58,594 bases of DNA from Gammaproteobacteria bacterium (GCA_015490795.1 WFXD01000104.1:1-58594); one strand, 5' to 3'. Positions 16,513 to 26,425 are shown, counted from the stretch's first letter. Numbers and translations are program-made. The notes: generated by a model not told the origin, from the sequence alone.

Positions 16513-17613
16513 TTAGTGCTCATCACCGATCTGCGATTTCAGCAACAGCGACTTGAGCAGATAGGCACCCTGGGTAACGACCTCATCACCCACAGCCAGG
16601 CCCGCCTTGATCTCGGTCCAGTTACCACGCGTCACCCCCCGCTCCACCGGCACGGGGTAAAGCTCGTCACCCTCCAGCTTGAATACCACGTAATCCCCCT
16701 GCAGTAGCAACACGGCCTCTTTGGGCACCGCCACCACCGGCTTGCCCGCAGCAAGCGCAATGGCGCTCCTGACAAATTGACCAGGACGCAGCCCTCCATC
16801 ACGCGAGTCCAGCTCGATACGCACGGCCAGGGTGCGGGTCGTTTCGTCTATGCGGCGATGGATCTGCACTACCTTGCCAGAGAACCAAAGGCGTTTATCA
16901 CTGCTCACCCGCGCAGAGGCATTCACCTCGATGCCGACGGCCACCTCCGGTGCCAGCCGTGCCTCTACCCAGAGCCGGGATTCATCACTGATCTCCATCA
17001 GCACCTCCCCCGGCTCCACCACCCGGCCAATGACAAAGTCATCACTAAGCACCGTGCCCGACTGTGGACTGAGCAGGTCGAAAGTCCCTGTCGCTTTGGA
17101 GGCATCGCCCTGTTTCAGCAAGGCCTTCACCTGGATTCCGGTCATACCGAAAGCCAGCACTTTTGCATAGGCTTGCTGATGGGCTACCTGAGCCTCCACA
17201 TAGCGTTTTTCCGACACCACCTGGCGCCCCAGCTTCTGAACCCGGCGCCACTCCCGGTCAGCCATCAACAACCGACCCTGGGCCCTGGCCATATCAACAC
17301 TGGAGAGCGTAACCAGCTTTTGCCCCTTTTTAACCTGCTGCCCCATACTGGCATGGCGGTGAATTATCTGGGCGGTGATGCGTGGTGTTACCTCGGCACT
17401 GCGATAGCGATTGACCGTTACCTCACTGGGGGCAATCACTTCATCGGCCATCCGTTGTGTGCCTGCAATCTGGGTGAGAATACCTATGGCCTGGCGCTGT
17501 TCCACTGTCATAGGAGGGATGCCACCCCCTTCATTTTCATGTTCTTCTTCAGCAAAGGCCAGGGCGCTACCCAGCAGGCACAGTGTGAGGAATCGGCTTA
17601 AAAATATGCTCAT
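16513..17613 (-). CDS. RND efflux periplasmic adaptor subunit (CusB/CzcB type)
   Basis: I chose ATG at 17613, which has a GGAG ribosome site and gives a signal peptide (MSIFLSRFLTLCLLGSALAF) followed by the acidic/His stretch EEEHENEGGG. The 366-residue product has the membrane-fusion layout: lipoyl-like half-motifs around a helical hairpin (AQIIHRHASMGQQVKKGQKL), a beta-barrel domain and a C-terminal domain (PKEAVLLLQGDYVVF). It bridges the inner-membrane pump encoded next to it and an outer-membrane channel. The short His/Glu N-terminus might bind metal, but no CusB-type methionine cluster is evident. Confidence 0.9.
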   Translation of the reverse strand: MSIFLSRFLTLCLLGSALAFAEEEHENEGGGIPPMTVEQRQAIGILTQIAGTQRMADEVIAPSEVTVNRYRSAEVTPRITAQIIHRHASMGQQVKKGQKLVTLSSVDMARAQGRLLMADREWRRVQKLGRQVVSEKRYVEAQVAHQQAYAKVLAFGMTGIQVKALLKQGDASKATGTFDLLSPQSGTVLSDDFVIGRVVEPGEVLMEISDESRLWVEARLAPEVAVGIEVNASARVSSDKRLWFSGKVVQIHRRIDETTRTLAVRIELDSRDGGLRPGQFVRSAIALAAGKPVVAVPKEAVLLLQGDYVVFKLEGDELYPVPVERGVTRGNWTEIKAGLAVGDEVVTQGAYLLKSLLLKSQIGDEH

Positions 17614-17684
17614 GATGCGTTTCTCCGAACTTGGGATATCGGTACAACAAACGAAATGGGGCCTACGGCGCCCCAGGCAAGCAC

Positions 17685-17993
17685 TTAGATTTGAGGAGGC
17701 CGAATGGGTGGTTTCTGATCGGGAGAGTGATACGAAAGATCCCTCCACGCCACGTACTGGCGAACGAATGGGGGATAGTCAAACTTGGCGTTGAAGGTGA
17801 TGGTGACAAGATGAAGCCAACCGAGGCAAAACTCTTCACAAATGTTGTCGCTCTGGCTGTCACCGGACAGATCGCCTGGCTGTGCCAACACGGAGGCTTC
17901 GCTTGCATACGCTGAAAAGCAGTCATCCATCGCCCACACCACATTGCTGGCGAGCACAGTAAAAATCAGCAGATGGGTGACGAATCGGCGCAT
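17685..17993 (-). CDS. small exported protein of the metal-efflux operon
   Basis: This 102-residue protein has a clear signal peptide (about residues 1-21, ending VVWA) and a short mature part with three cysteines, including CEEFCLGWLHLV, and a proline-rich end (PPIRPPQI). Small secreted proteins with paired Cys/His residues are common between regulator and pump genes in heavy-metal RND operons. I recognise no named domain. Periplasmic metal binding is a reasonable guess only. It lies about 70 bp from both neighbours on the same strand. Confidence 0.7.
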   Translation of the reverse strand: MRRFVTHLLIFTVLASNVVWAMDDCFSAYASEASVLAQPGDLSGDSQSDNICEEFCLGWLHLVTITFNAKFDYPPFVRQYVAWRDLSYHSPDQKPPIRPPQI

Positions 17994-18064
17994 AATGATC
18001 AGAGCGGCTTATAGCACCGCAGACGCCCGCTCCAGGCAGGATCTTACTTTGCCCAACACCATAT

Positions 18065-18679
18065 TCACCCTGTCATCTCCTTCTGGTTTTTCTCATGGTT
18101 GGCATCATTAATAATGTATATGCCCCCTCTAATCACGATGGCGGCAATGATTAAACCAATGAACAGATCAGGATAAGATGAACCTGTGTAAGCCACCAGC
18201 AGGCCACCGGCTATAACGCCCAGGTTGGCTATAACATCATTTTTAGAAAAAATCCAGCTTGCCCGCATGTGAACTTCGCCTTGGCGATGCCTATAGATCA
18301 GTGCCAGACAAACACTATTGGCGATCAGCGCCACGATACCCACAGCCATCATCATCAGGGATGATGGTTCACTGCCGACGATAAACCGGCGCACGATATC
18401 AAACAAGACCCCCAGGCCAAGCAAAATCTGTAACACGCCACTTGCATGGGCCGCTTTTGCTTTGGTGCGCATGCTTCTGCCCACGGCATAGAGACCGACA
18501 GCATAGACTGCGGCATCCGCCAGCATATCCAGAGAGTCGGCAATCAATGCAGTTGAATCACCGATAATGCCGGTAATAATCTCCGCAACAAACATCACGC
18601 TGTTTATGGCCAACAGCAGGATGAGCACACGACTCTGGTCTCTGTCTTTAATTTCAATCTCGCAACCACAGCTGGACAT
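18065..18679 (-). CDS. cation diffusion facilitator-type transporter, short form
   Basis: A 204-residue membrane protein with about six hydrophobic helices. It resembles the transmembrane part of CDF transporters: GDSTALIADSLDMLADA in TM2 and FSKNDVIANLGVIAGG in TM5, where family metal-binding residues normally lie. It lacks the cytoplasmic C-terminal domain of full-length CDFs. The N-terminus MSSCGCE carries a CxC pair that might bind metal. It is encoded two bases after the ArsR-type gene and is probably controlled by it. It likely exports a divalent cation from the cytoplasm. Confidence 0.85.
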   Translation of the reverse strand: MSSCGCEIEIKDRDQSRVLILLLAINSVMFVAEIITGIIGDSTALIADSLDMLADAAVYAVGLYAVGRSMRTKAKAAHASGVLQILLGLGVLFDIVRRFIVGSEPSSLMMMAVGIVALIANSVCLALIYRHRQGEVHMRASWIFSKNDVIANLGVIAGGLLVAYTGSSYPDLFIGLIIAAIVIRGGIYIINDANHEKNQKEMTG

Positions 18680-18681
18680 GT

Positions 18682-19083
18682 CTACCCCGCTTTAGTCTTG
18701 AATTCTTCAGATTGGATGCCGATCTGACAACGCCCGCCTTTGCGCAGGCAAAGGCGCTTGCGGAAACGTTGCAAATCTGCACTGTAGGCACCACCCGAAT
18801 CGGGAAGCGCCGACACCGTGGAGTACAACAGCTCCAGGTACGGCGGCTTCACCACCAAACGATGATAGACCCACCTCCCCTCTTTTTGAGATGACAGAAG
18901 GCCTGCCTGGCGCAAGATTTTCAGATGACGGGAAAGCTTGTATGAGGGTTCCAGCAAGCTATCGACAAACTCGCACAGACAGGACTCCTCACCAGTCACC
19001 ACCAGCAGCCGGATGATCCGCAGTCGGGTCTCGTCTGCCAGAGCCTGAAAAATCACTTCTGGCTGGATAGTAATTATTTGCAT
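18682..19083 (-). CDS. ArsR/SmtB-family metal-responsive repressor
   Basis: A 133-residue winged-helix regulator. The recognition region SYKLSRHLKILRQAGLLSSQ and wing EGRWVYHRL are plain. The metal-site helix reads ESCLCEFVDSL, close to the ELCVCDL type. The C-terminal tail adds a second cysteine pair (CLRKGGRC). It would repress the operon until metal binds. It is the first gene of the efflux operon and its own promoter contains a candidate operator. No Shine-Dalgarno sequence precedes the ATG. Confidence 0.9.
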   Translation of the reverse strand: MQIITIQPEVIFQALADETRLRIIRLLVVTGEESCLCEFVDSLLEPSYKLSRHLKILRQAGLLSSQKEGRWVYHRLVVKPPYLELLYSTVSALPDSGGAYSADLQRFRKRLCLRKGGRCQIGIQSEEFKTKAG

Positions 19084-19089
19084 ACTTGC

Positions 19090-19119
19090 ACTATAGCGCT
19101 AGTAATAGCGACCAGGCAA
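19090..19119 (-). promoter_or_regulatory. promoter and candidate ArsR operator of the metal-efflux operon
   Basis: On the minus strand a -35-like TTGCCT (19119-19114) and a -10-like TATAGT (19095-19090) are separated by 18 bp. The spacer holds the inverted repeat CGCTA-GTAA-TAGCG (19097-19110), placed where a bound repressor would block polymerase. The predicted transcription start falls on or next to the A of the arsR ATG at 19083. Box assignment is by eye. Confidence 0.5.
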
Positions 19120-19183
19120 GCAAAACCACTCCAAAACCCGGTGGCCGCAGATGATAATCCCAATTCAACCGAGGCGTTCAGGA

Positions 19184-21094
19184 TTAAGCAGACCGGATGC
19201 CCTGCTCTGCCTTATCGTCCATCACTTCAAGTATGGATTTACGGATACCATCGACATCCAGGCCGCACTGCTGTAGCTGCTCTGCCGGCTGGCCATGTTC
19301 GATATAGCGGTCAGGCAGCCCCAGGTTAATGATCGGGATCACCTTGTGGCTCTGAGCCAGCAGCTCATTGACTGCTGAGCCTGCACCACCTTGAACCATG
19401 TTCTCTTCAACAGTAACCAGCAGCTCGTGCTGTTCTGCCAATTGCAGGATAAGCGCCTTATCCAGCGGCTTAACAAAACGCATATTGGCAACCGTGAGAT
19501 CCAGCTCTTCACCCACCTTCAGTGACGAGATCAGCATGCTGCCAAATGCAAGTATCGCGGCCCGGCGGCCCTGTCGGCGCAGCTCACCTCTGCCCATAGG
19601 GATGGTTGCGCATGGCTCTTTAATCGCCACACCAGAGCCGCTGCCGCGAGGATAGCGAACCGTAGCAGGGCCTTCATGTTCGTAGGCTGTCTGCAGCATC
19701 TGATGGCACTCGTTTTCATCAGACGGCGCCAGAATGACCATATTGGGCAGGGTACGGACGTAGCTCAGATCAAAGCTGCCAGCATGTGTAGCGCCATCCG
19801 GGCCTACCAGGCCAGCACGGTCGACCGCCAGCGTCACATCCAGATTCTGCAGCGAAATATCATGCGCCAACTGATCATAACCACGCTGCAGAAAGGTGGA
19901 GTAGATGGCTACAACAGGTTTCAACCCTTCACAGGCCATGCCGGCCGCAAAGGTCATGGCATGTTGTTCAGCAATGCCAACATCAAAAAAACGCTCGGGG
20001 AACCGCTTTGAGAAGCCGACCATGCCGGAACCCTCGCACATGGCAGGGGTGATTGCGACAAGCCGGTTATCTTTTTCAGCCGTTTTGCACAGCCAGTTGC
20101 CAAAGACCTGGGTATAGGTCAGGCCACCCTTTTTCTTTGCCATCTCTCCGGTGGAGGGGTTGAACGGGGTGACCCCGTGGTAGACGCAGGGATCCTCCTC
20201 TGCAGGCTCGTAACCCTGCCCTTTTTTTGTAACAACGTGCAGCAGGCGTGGGCCGCTCATCGCTTTCATATTGCGCAGGGTGGTGACCAGTGTGGGCAGG
20301 TCATGGCCATCAATGGGGCCAATGTAGTTAAATCCCAGCTCTTCAAACAGGGTGGAGGGCATCACCATCCCCTTCATGTGCTCCTCGGCACGCTCCATGA
20401 GCTCAGTGATGCCGGGCATGTGTTTGAGGGCATTGATGCCGCCTTCACGCACCCTGGTGTAAAATTTTCCTGATAGCAGCCGTGCCAGGTGGTTGCTGAC
20501 TGCACCCACAGGCTTGGAGATGGACATCTCATTGTCGTTGAGAATGACCAGCAGGTCGAGATCCAGTGCGCCCGCATGATTCATCGCCTCAAAGGCCATG
20601 CCGCCACCCATGGCTCCATCACCAATCACAGCGATGATCTGTCGCTCCTCACCTTTCTGTTTCGCAGCGGCAGCCATGCCCAGTGCGGCGCTGATGGATG
20701 TGCTGGAGTGGCCCGCCCCAAAGGCATCATGCACGCTTTCGCAACGGCGGGGAAAGCCGGACACGCCATTTTTTTGGCGCAGCGTATGCATCCTGTCCCG
20801 CCGCCCGGTCAAAATCTTGTGTGGATAGGCCTGGTGCCCCACATCCCATATAAAGCGATCCTCCGGGGTATTGAAGACGTGGTGCATGGCAATCGTGAGA
20901 TCCACCACCCCCAGCCCGGCCGCCAGATGCCCGCCTGTTTGGGATATTGTCTCCACCAAAAACCGGCGCAGCTCGTCAGCAAGCTGAGCAAGCATGGCTT
21001 CATCAAGCTGCTGCACATCAGCTGGCGTATTGACCTGCGCGAGTAGCGGATAGTCTGTCAAAGGTGCGACTTCAGTTTCATTGCAACGGGACAT
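19184..21094 (-). CDS. dxs: 1-deoxy-D-xylulose-5-phosphate synthase
   Basis: The enzyme condenses pyruvate and glyceraldehyde-3-phosphate to DXP, the first step of the MEP isoprenoid pathway and a source for thiamin and pyridoxal synthesis. The 636-residue length is standard. Visible landmarks are [14 protein letters not shown], the thiamin-diphosphate motif [18 protein letters not shown]...NDN, and the transketolase central and C-terminal domains ([21 protein letters not shown]). It stands alone between the cbbR-like and arsR genes on the minus strand. Confidence 0.97.
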   Translation of the reverse strand: MSRCNETEVAPLTDYPLLAQVNTPADVQQLDEAMLAQLADELRRFLVETISQTGGHLAAGLGVVDLTIAMHHVFNTPEDRFIWDVGHQAYPHKILTGRRDRMHTLRQKNGVSGFPRRCESVHDAFGAGHSSTSISAALGMAAAAKQKGEERQIIAVIGDGAMGGGMAFEAMNHAGALDLDLLVILNDNEMSISKPVGAVSNHLARLLSGKFYTRVREGGINALKHMPGITELMERAEEHMKGMVMPSTLFEELGFNYIGPIDGHDLPTLVTTLRNMKAMSGPRLLHVVTKKGQGYEPAEEDPCVYHGVTPFNPSTGEMAKKKGGLTYTQVFGNWLCKTAEKDNRLVAITPAMCEGSGMVGFSKRFPERFFDVGIAEQHAMTFAAGMACEGLKPVVAIYSTFLQRGYDQLAHDISLQNLDVTLAVDRAGLVGPDGATHAGSFDLSYVRTLPNMVILAPSDENECHQMLQTAYEHEGPATVRYPRGSGSGVAIKEPCATIPMGRGELRRQGRRAAILAFGSMLISSLKVGEELDLTVANMRFVKPLDKALILQLAEQHELLVTVEENMVQGGAGSAVNELLAQSHKVIPIINLGLPDRYIEHGQPAEQLQQCGLDVDGIRKSILEVMDDKAEQGIRSA

Positions 21095-21205
21095 CGGAGA
21101 ATCAGATCACATTTGGCCAAGCGAAACACAGCAGTTTACCCCATTTAAATCACTTATGCGCCATCTAACACCTAGATAACATGACAAGAAGGGCTCCTTT
21201 TCTGG

Positions 21206-22114
21206 CTAATCCAGCCCTGACAGGGCAGATAGATTATCGCTCAGCACAAAATCGTGGAAAGCCTGGGCTGCAGGAGAGAGCCGCTTACCGCGGGGATAGA
21301 CGATATGCCAGGTGCGCATGATGGGGAACTCCTCCACATCCAGTATCTGCAACCGTCCTGTCTCAACCTCAAGCTCAATGGTGTGTCTGGAGACGACAGC
21401 CAGCCCCATACCGGCACGAACCGCCTGTTTGATCGCCGTGTTCTGGCTCATAGCCATGCCTCTCTTGTAGCGTATCTTCCTGTCTTGAAAGAAGCGCTCC
21501 ATGGCCAGGCGTGTGCCGGAGCCAGGCTCACGTATCAGGAAGGTCTCTTTAGCCAGTTGTTGCAGTGGGATCTGCTGCTCTTTCGTCAATGGATGATCTG
21601 GCGGCGCAATAATAACAAGGGGATTATCCATAAAGGGGGTGGCCTCCAGATCCATCTTGGCCGGCGGCTGCCCCATCAGGATGATATCTCTTTCATTAGC
21701 CATCAACCTTTTTTTCAGCATCTCTCTATTGGTAACCTCAAGCGTGAGGTCAATATCGGGGTAGTGATGACTGAAGGCCGCCAGCAATTTGGGCGCAAAG
21801 TAGTTGATGGTACTGGCCACGGCAATATCAAGACGCCCACCGCTAAGCCCCTGCATGGCCTCCAGCACATCTTCCATCTCTTTGAGCTGCTGAAAGGCGG
21901 CATGGCTGTAATGTTGCACCTCCCTGCCCGCCTGGGTGAGGTGGATCTTTTTGCCAATCTGTTCAAATAGCGGCATACCGATGTGCCCCTCCAGCTGTTT
22001 AACCTGAATGGAGACCGCAGGCTGGCTGAGAAACAGCTCTTCAGCAGCGCGTGTATAGCTTGAGTGCTTGGCTACGGAGGTAAATACCTTCAGCTGCCGG
22101 AGGGTGAATTTCAC
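21206..22114 (-). CDS. LysR-family regulator, CbbR-like
   Basis: A 302-residue LysR regulator with an N-terminal helix-turn-helix (SYTRAAEELFLSQPAVSIQVKQ, about residues 18-39) and a periplasmic-binding-like effector domain. The opening MKFTLRQLKVFTSVAKHSSY and the GKKIHLTQAGREV segment are very close to what I know of CbbR/RbcR regulators of Calvin-cycle operons. No RuBisCO gene is adjacent, so the target may be elsewhere or may be the candidate small RNA transcribed divergently from the shared AT-rich region. It could also control another carbon-fixation or anion-uptake gene. Confidence 0.85.
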   Translation of the reverse strand: MKFTLRQLKVFTSVAKHSSYTRAAEELFLSQPAVSIQVKQLEGHIGMPLFEQIGKKIHLTQAGREVQHYSHAAFQQLKEMEDVLEAMQGLSGGRLDIAVASTINYFAPKLLAAFSHHYPDIDLTLEVTNREMLKKRLMANERDIILMGQPPAKMDLEATPFMDNPLVIIAPPDHPLTKEQQIPLQQLAKETFLIREPGSGTRLAMERFFQDRKIRYKRGMAMSQNTAIKQAVRAGMGLAVVSRHTIELEVETGRLQILDVEEFPIMRTWHIVYPRGKRLSPAAQAFHDFVLSDNLSALSGLD

Positions 22115-22213
22115 TTAATCAGCTCTATTCTGTTTAATGTATTAATGATTATATATGATAATTATTGATATATTTTAGTTTTATTTATATCAGTGTTTCG
22201 TTATATTACTTCC

Positions 22214-22332
22214 CGTGAACGCAAATAACGGATTGAACAAACCAGCTATTTGACGCTTCCCCCGCATGAAGTAATCCTCCTTAATTTACTTCAGCTTTTT
22301 TGGGACTCCACCCTCCGGAGTCCCTTTTTTTT
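22214..22332 (+). ncRNA. candidate small RNA with two anti-Shine-Dalgarno loops
   Basis: Two hairpins lie in tandem. The first (22267-22293) has an 8-bp stem TGAAGTAA/TTACTTCA and an 11-base loop containing CCTCC. The second (22302-22324) has stem GGGACTCC/GGAGTCCC and loop ACCCTCC, followed by eight T residues, a textbook intrinsic terminator on the plus strand. A -10-like TATATT at 22202-22207 suggests a start near 22214. No plus-strand protein gene ends here, so the terminator needs another explanation, and a small RNA is the simplest. The 5' end is a guess. It is transcribed away from the cbbR-like gene. Confidence 0.55.
22302..22332 (+). terminator. intrinsic terminator of the candidate small RNA
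   Basis: A perfect 8-bp GC-rich stem (22302-22309 with 22317-22324), a 7-base loop and a run of eight T bases. The T run is only on the plus strand, so it does not serve the minus-strand cbbR-like gene. Confidence 0.85.
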
Positions 22333-22669
22333 GCCCTGCTTCTGGCTTTTAGCAAGCCGTGCCGTCAGAGACCGCTATTCATCAGAGATCCCTTGCGACT
22401 TAGATAAAGCCCAGCCCAAAAATATAAGGTCAAAAATAGTAAGTAATCACAGATTGAATAGCAACGTTAATCTGCTTTTCCTTACTAAAGGCGAGCTGCC
22501 GGCCCCTAAAGAGATGCAGGTTATGCTATACTGCTCGGCTTTAAATATTCAGGTGGTGTAATCTTTAACACCATCTCCCATCGTAACTATCTCTCCACCT
22601 TGCATCAGTTACAGAGACCAACCCCCAAATGGGTTGCTTTGGGTCTTTCATCCAGGAGTTCATATCAGT

Positions 22670-24082
22670 ATGTCATTCGATTCACTCGGCCTGTCAGCCG
22701 AACTATGCCGTGCCGTGGCCGGGCAGGGCTATACCGAACCAACACCGGTTCAGCGCCAGGCCATCCCTACCATCCTTGAAGGAAAAGATGTTATGGCAGG
22801 CGCCCAGACCGGCACAGGAAAAACCGCCGGATTCACCCTGCCACTGCTGCAACGCCTAAGTGAGCGGCAGATAAACGGCCGCCGCCCGGTGCGCGCCCTT
22901 GTATTAACCCCAACGCGCGAACTTGCAGCACAAGTGGGCGCAAGCGTCAGCGACTACGGTCAGCACCTGCCTCTGCGCTCAGCCGTGATTTTTGGTGGGG
23001 TAAAGATCAACCCTCAAATTGAGAAACTGCGCCACGGCGTCGATATTCTGGTGGCAACACCAGGGCGGCTGCTGGACCATCTCTCCCAAAAGACACTGGA
23101 CCTCTCCAAGATCGAGATCCTGGTACTGGATGAAGCCGATCGCATGCTGGATATGGGTTTCATCCGCGATATTCGCAAGATATTGGCACTGCTGCCAAAA
23201 GGTCGCCAAAACCTGCTCTTCTCCGCAACATTCTCTGGCGAAATCAAAAAGCTGGCCGACAGCCTGCTGAAAAAGCCAGTGCTCATTGAAGTTGCCCGGC
23301 GCAACATGACTGCTGACAGTGTTGATCAGACTATCCACCCAATAGATCGAAAGCGCAAGCGTGAGCTGCTCTCCTTTCTGATTGGCTCCCAGGATTGGAA
23401 ACAGGTTCTGGTATTTACCCGCACCAAGCATGGCGCCAACAAACTGGCCCAGCAGTTGGAGCGTGATGGCCTGAGCGCAGCCGCCATTCATGGCAACAAA
23501 AGTCAGGGCGCACGCACCCGGGCCTTGGCAAATTTCAAGCAGGGTGAAGTGCGGATATTGGTAGCTACCGACATTGCGGCACGCGGGCTGGATATCGACC
23601 AGCTACCCCACGTCGTCAATTTTGAGCTACCCAATGTGCCTGAGGATTATATCCACCGCATCGGCCGTACTGGCCGCGCCGGCAACGAAGGCGAAGCCAT
23701 CTCACTGGTCTGTGTCGATGAACTCAAACTGTTACGGGATATTGAGCGGCTGATCAAGCGGGAGATACCCAAGGTCACTGTATCGGGCTTTGAGCCTGAT
23801 CCAACCATCCAGGCCGAACCCATTGGTGGCAAGCGGCAAGGGGGCAACCCGCGCCATGACAGGGGACGGCATGCACACGGGAGCAGCGCCAACCCCTCCC
23901 ATACCCAGCGAAAGCCCAGCCGAAAATCATCAGGAGCCAAGGGAGCAGCAGCCAGCAACACTGGCAACAACCCAAAGGAGGGCACAGGGAGAAGAGGCAA
24001 GCCCCAGGCCGCCCCCCATCAGCGGCGCACGGCCTCCAGCCAAAGAGGCGAACGGCCATCGCTATTAGGCGGAAAAAGATAG
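22670..24082 (+). CDS. rhlE: DEAD-box ATP-dependent RNA helicase, RhlE type
   Basis: A 470-residue helicase that remodels RNA structures, with family roles in ribosome assembly and RNA decay. Motifs appear in order: EPTPVQ (Q motif), AQTGTGKT (I), PTRELA (Ia), DEAD (II), SAT (III), ARGLD (V) and [10 protein letters not shown] (VI). The C-terminal ~90 residues are low-complexity and basic, as in RhlE. I chose ATG at 22670, preceded by AGGAG, giving the family start MSFDSLGL; upstream in-frame ATG at 22634 is less likely. A long leader with a hairpin suggests post-transcriptional control, perhaps cold-responsive. Confidence 0.95.
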   Translation: MSFDSLGLSAELCRAVAGQGYTEPTPVQRQAIPTILEGKDVMAGAQTGTGKTAGFTLPLLQRLSERQINGRRPVRALVLTPTRELAAQVGASVSDYGQHLPLRSAVIFGGVKINPQIEKLRHGVDILVATPGRLLDHLSQKTLDLSKIEILVLDEADRMLDMGFIRDIRKILALLPKGRQNLLFSATFSGEIKKLADSLLKKPVLIEVARRNMTADSVDQTIHPIDRKRKRELLSFLIGSQDWKQVLVFTRTKHGANKLAQQLERDGLSAAAIHGNKSQGARTRALANFKQGEVRILVATDIAARGLDIDQLPHVVNFELPNVPEDYIHRIGRTGRAGNEGEAISLVCVDELKLLRDIERLIKREIPKVTVSGFEPDPTIQAEPIGGKRQGGNPRHDRGRHAHGSSANPSHTQRKPSRKSSGAKGAAASNTGNNPKEGTGRRGKPQAAPHQRRTASSQRGERPSLLGGKR

Positions 24083-24101
24083 ATTTTTCACCCGATAGTG
24101 A

Positions 24102-24130
24102 TTTCCACCACCAGGATTTTTGACTATAAT
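24102..24130 (+). promoter_or_regulatory. probable promoter of the EF-G gene
   Basis: A perfect TATAAT (24125-24130) is spaced 17 bp from TTTCCA (24102-24107). It implies a leader of about 190 nt before the EF-G ATG at 24326. The leader has several GC-rich stretches but no structure I can name. Confidence 0.6.
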
Positions 24131-24325
24131 GCCGGGTTTTGCTAAGCCACAAGCATCTGACTAATTTTATATCACCCAAGCCGCAAGCCACCAGCCTTTG
24201 CGTCTGTCAGGTTGAAATGAGTGAGATCTGTGTGAATGGGACCCAGGCGCCAGCTGACCTGCCCACCCAGGAACACTCAAGGATGGCTGCCAGATTTTTT
24301 TGCCCAACACTTTTAGAGTACAACT

Positions 24326-26410
24326 ATGACAGATCTATCCCACTACCGAAATATCGGCATCTTTGCTCATGTGGATGCAGGTAAAACCACCACCACTGAG
24401 CGAATCCTGAAACTAACCGGTAAGATCCACAAGATTGGTGAGGTGCATGATGGCGCTGCCACCACTGACTTTATGGATCAGGAGCAGGAACGCGGCATCA
24501 CCATTCAGTCTGCTGCAACATCCTGTGAATGGGATGGCCATCGTCTGAACATCATCGACACCCCTGGGCACGTTGACTTCACCATCGAAGTCTACCGCTC
24601 CCTTAAAGTGCTGGATGGTGGCGTTGGCGTATTCTGCGGCTCCGGCGGCGTGGAGCCTCAGTCAGAGACCAACTGGCGCTACGCCAACGAGTCCGAGGTT
24701 GCCCGCATCATCTTCGTCAACAAGCTGGATCGCCTGGGCGCAGACTTCTACCGCGTCACCAAACAGGTTGAAGAGGTTCTGGGCGCCAACCCGCTGGTCA
24801 TGACACTGCCCATCGGTACCGAGGATGATTTCACCGGTGTTGTCGATCTGCTCACCCGCAAGGCCTGGGTATGGGATGACTCCGGTGACCCACTGAAGTA
24901 TGAGATCCAGGATGTACCTGCCGATATGGCCGACGACGTTGAAACATGGCGTGAACAGCTGGTCGAGACAGCCCTTGAGCAGGATGATGAGGCGATGGGA
25001 AAATATCTGGACGGCGAGGAGCCGGATCTGGAGACCCTCAAGGCCTGCATCCGCAAAGGCACCATCGCATTGGATTTCTTCCCCACCTACTGCGGTTCTG
25101 CCTTCAAGAACAAAGGCATACAGCTGGTTCTGAACGCCGTTGTTGATTACCTGCCCTCTCCCACAGAGGTCAAGCCCCAGCCGGAGGTTGACCCCAAAGG
25201 CAATGAGACCGGCGAATTTGCAGTCGTTGACCCTGACAAGCCCCTGCGCGCGCTGGCCTTCAAGATCATGGACGACCGCTACGGCGCCCTGACCTTTATC
25301 CGCATCTACTCTGGAAAACTCGGCAAAGGCACCACCGTGCTCAACAGCTTTACCGGCAAAACCGAGCGTATTGGCCGCATCGTCGAGATGCATGCGGATG
25401 AACGTATCGAGCTGGACTCAGCACAGGCTGGCGACATTGTTGCCATACTGGGCATGAAGAATGTCCGCACCGGCCACACCCTGTGTGACCCCAAGCACCC
25501 AGCGACCCTGGAGCCCATGGTCTTCCCTGATCCGGTTATCTCTATCGCCATCGCACCAAAAGACAAGGGTGGTTCCGAGAAGATGGGCGTTGCACTCAAC
25601 AAGATGGTGCAAGAGGACCCCTCATTCCGCGTTGAAACCGATGAAGAGAGCGGCGAAACCATCCTTAAGGGCATGGGCGAGCTGCACCTTGATATCAAAA
25701 TTGACATCCTCAAACGCACCCACGGTGTTGAAGTAGAGGTTGGCAAGCCACAGGTAGCCTACCGCGAAACCATCACCAGGCGGGTTGAAGACAGCTACAC
25801 CCACAAGAAACAGTCCGGCGGCTCCGGCCAGTTTGGCAAGATCGACTACATCATCGAACCGGGCGAGCCAGGCAGTGGCTTCGAGTTTAACTCAACAGTA
25901 ACCGGCGGCAATGTGCCAAGAGAGTACTGGCCGGCCGTAGAGAAGGGCTTCAAACAAAGTCTGGAGCAAGGCGTGCTGGCTGGCTTCCCTTGCCTTGACC
26001 TCAAGATTACCCTGGTCGATGGCGCCTTCCACGCCGTTGACTCCTCTGCAATTGCATTTGAGATTGCAGCCAGGGGCGCCTATCGCCAATCCATTCCAAA
26101 GGCCGCCCCTCAGCTGATCGAACCGATCATGAAGGTTGACGTATTCACCCCGGAAGATCATGTGGGTGATGTGATTGGTGATCTCAACCGCCGCCGAGGC
26201 ATGATCAAGTCTCAAGAGCCTGGTGTAACCTCTGTGCGTATCAAGGCTGATGTGCCACTGAGTGAGATGTTTGGTTACATCGGCGACCTGCGCACCATGA
26301 CCTCAGGCCGCGGGCAGTTCTCCATGGAGTTCTCACACTACCTGCCATGTCCAAAGAATGTGGCCGAAGATGTGATTAAAGAGGTTCAGGAGCGTAACGA
26401 AAAGAAGTAG
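24326..26410 (+). CDS. fusA: elongation factor G, stand-alone paralogue type
   Basis: This 694-residue GTPase moves tRNAs and mRNA through the ribosome and, with RRF, splits ribosomes. G motifs are [11 protein letters not shown] (G1), DTPGHVDFT (G3) and NKLDRLGAD (G4). Domains II-V follow, including GMGELHLDI and [11 protein letters not shown]. It is not in the str operon context (no rpsL, rpsG or tuf nearby). Details such as [19 protein letters not shown] resemble the second EF-G of pseudomonads. It may therefore be a paralogue (fusA2) with another EF-G elsewhere; this window cannot decide. Confidence 0.93.
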   Translation: MTDLSHYRNIGIFAHVDAGKTTTTERILKLTGKIHKIGEVHDGAATTDFMDQEQERGITIQSAATSCEWDGHRLNIIDTPGHVDFTIEVYRSLKVLDGGVGVFCGSGGVEPQSETNWRYANESEVARIIFVNKLDRLGADFYRVTKQVEEVLGANPLVMTLPIGTEDDFTGVVDLLTRKAWVWDDSGDPLKYEIQDVPADMADDVETWREQLVETALEQDDEAMGKYLDGEEPDLETLKACIRKGTIALDFFPTYCGSAFKNKGIQLVLNAVVDYLPSPTEVKPQPEVDPKGNETGEFAVVDPDKPLRALAFKIMDDRYGALTFIRIYSGKLGKGTTVLNSFTGKTERIGRIVEMHADERIELDSAQAGDIVAILGMKNVRTGHTLCDPKHPATLEPMVFPDPVISIAIAPKDKGGSEKMGVALNKMVQEDPSFRVETDEESGETILKGMGELHLDIKIDILKRTHGVEVEVGKPQVAYRETITRRVEDSYTHKKQSGGSGQFGKIDYIIEPGEPGSGFEFNSTVTGGNVPREYWPAVEKGFKQSLEQGVLAGFPCLDLKITLVDGAFHAVDSSAIAFEIAARGAYRQSIPKAAPQLIEPIMKVDVFTPEDHVGDVIGDLNRRRGMIKSQEPGVTSVRIKADVPLSEMFGYIGDLRTMTSGRGQFSMEFSHYLPCPKNVAEDVIKEVQERNEKK

Positions 26411-26425
26411 AGCGCTGTAAATAAA

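Larger units (their letters stand above)
22115..22669. other. 555-bp gene-free region between the cbbR-like gene and rhlE
   Basis: The first ~95 bp are very AT-rich and should carry the divergent promoters and LysR sites. A candidate small RNA with its terminator follows (22214-22332). From 22333 to about 22520 I see nothing clear. An extended -10 box for rhlE is at 22524-22532, and its long leader (about 130 nt) contains a hairpin, AGACC pairing with GGTCT around AACCC/GGGTT, just before the ribosome site. The open frame running 22250-22561 crosses the terminator and has no family resemblance. Confidence 0.6.

Noticed and set aside
17614-17748. Upstream extension of the RND adaptor gene
   Set aside because: It overlaps the small exported protein gene and would put the signal peptide inside the protein; ATG 17613 has a good ribosome site.
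22250-22561. Plus-strand open frame of 103 codons in the gap before rhlE
   Set aside because: It runs through a strong intrinsic terminator, has low-complexity composition and no family resemblance; the RNA interpretation fits better.
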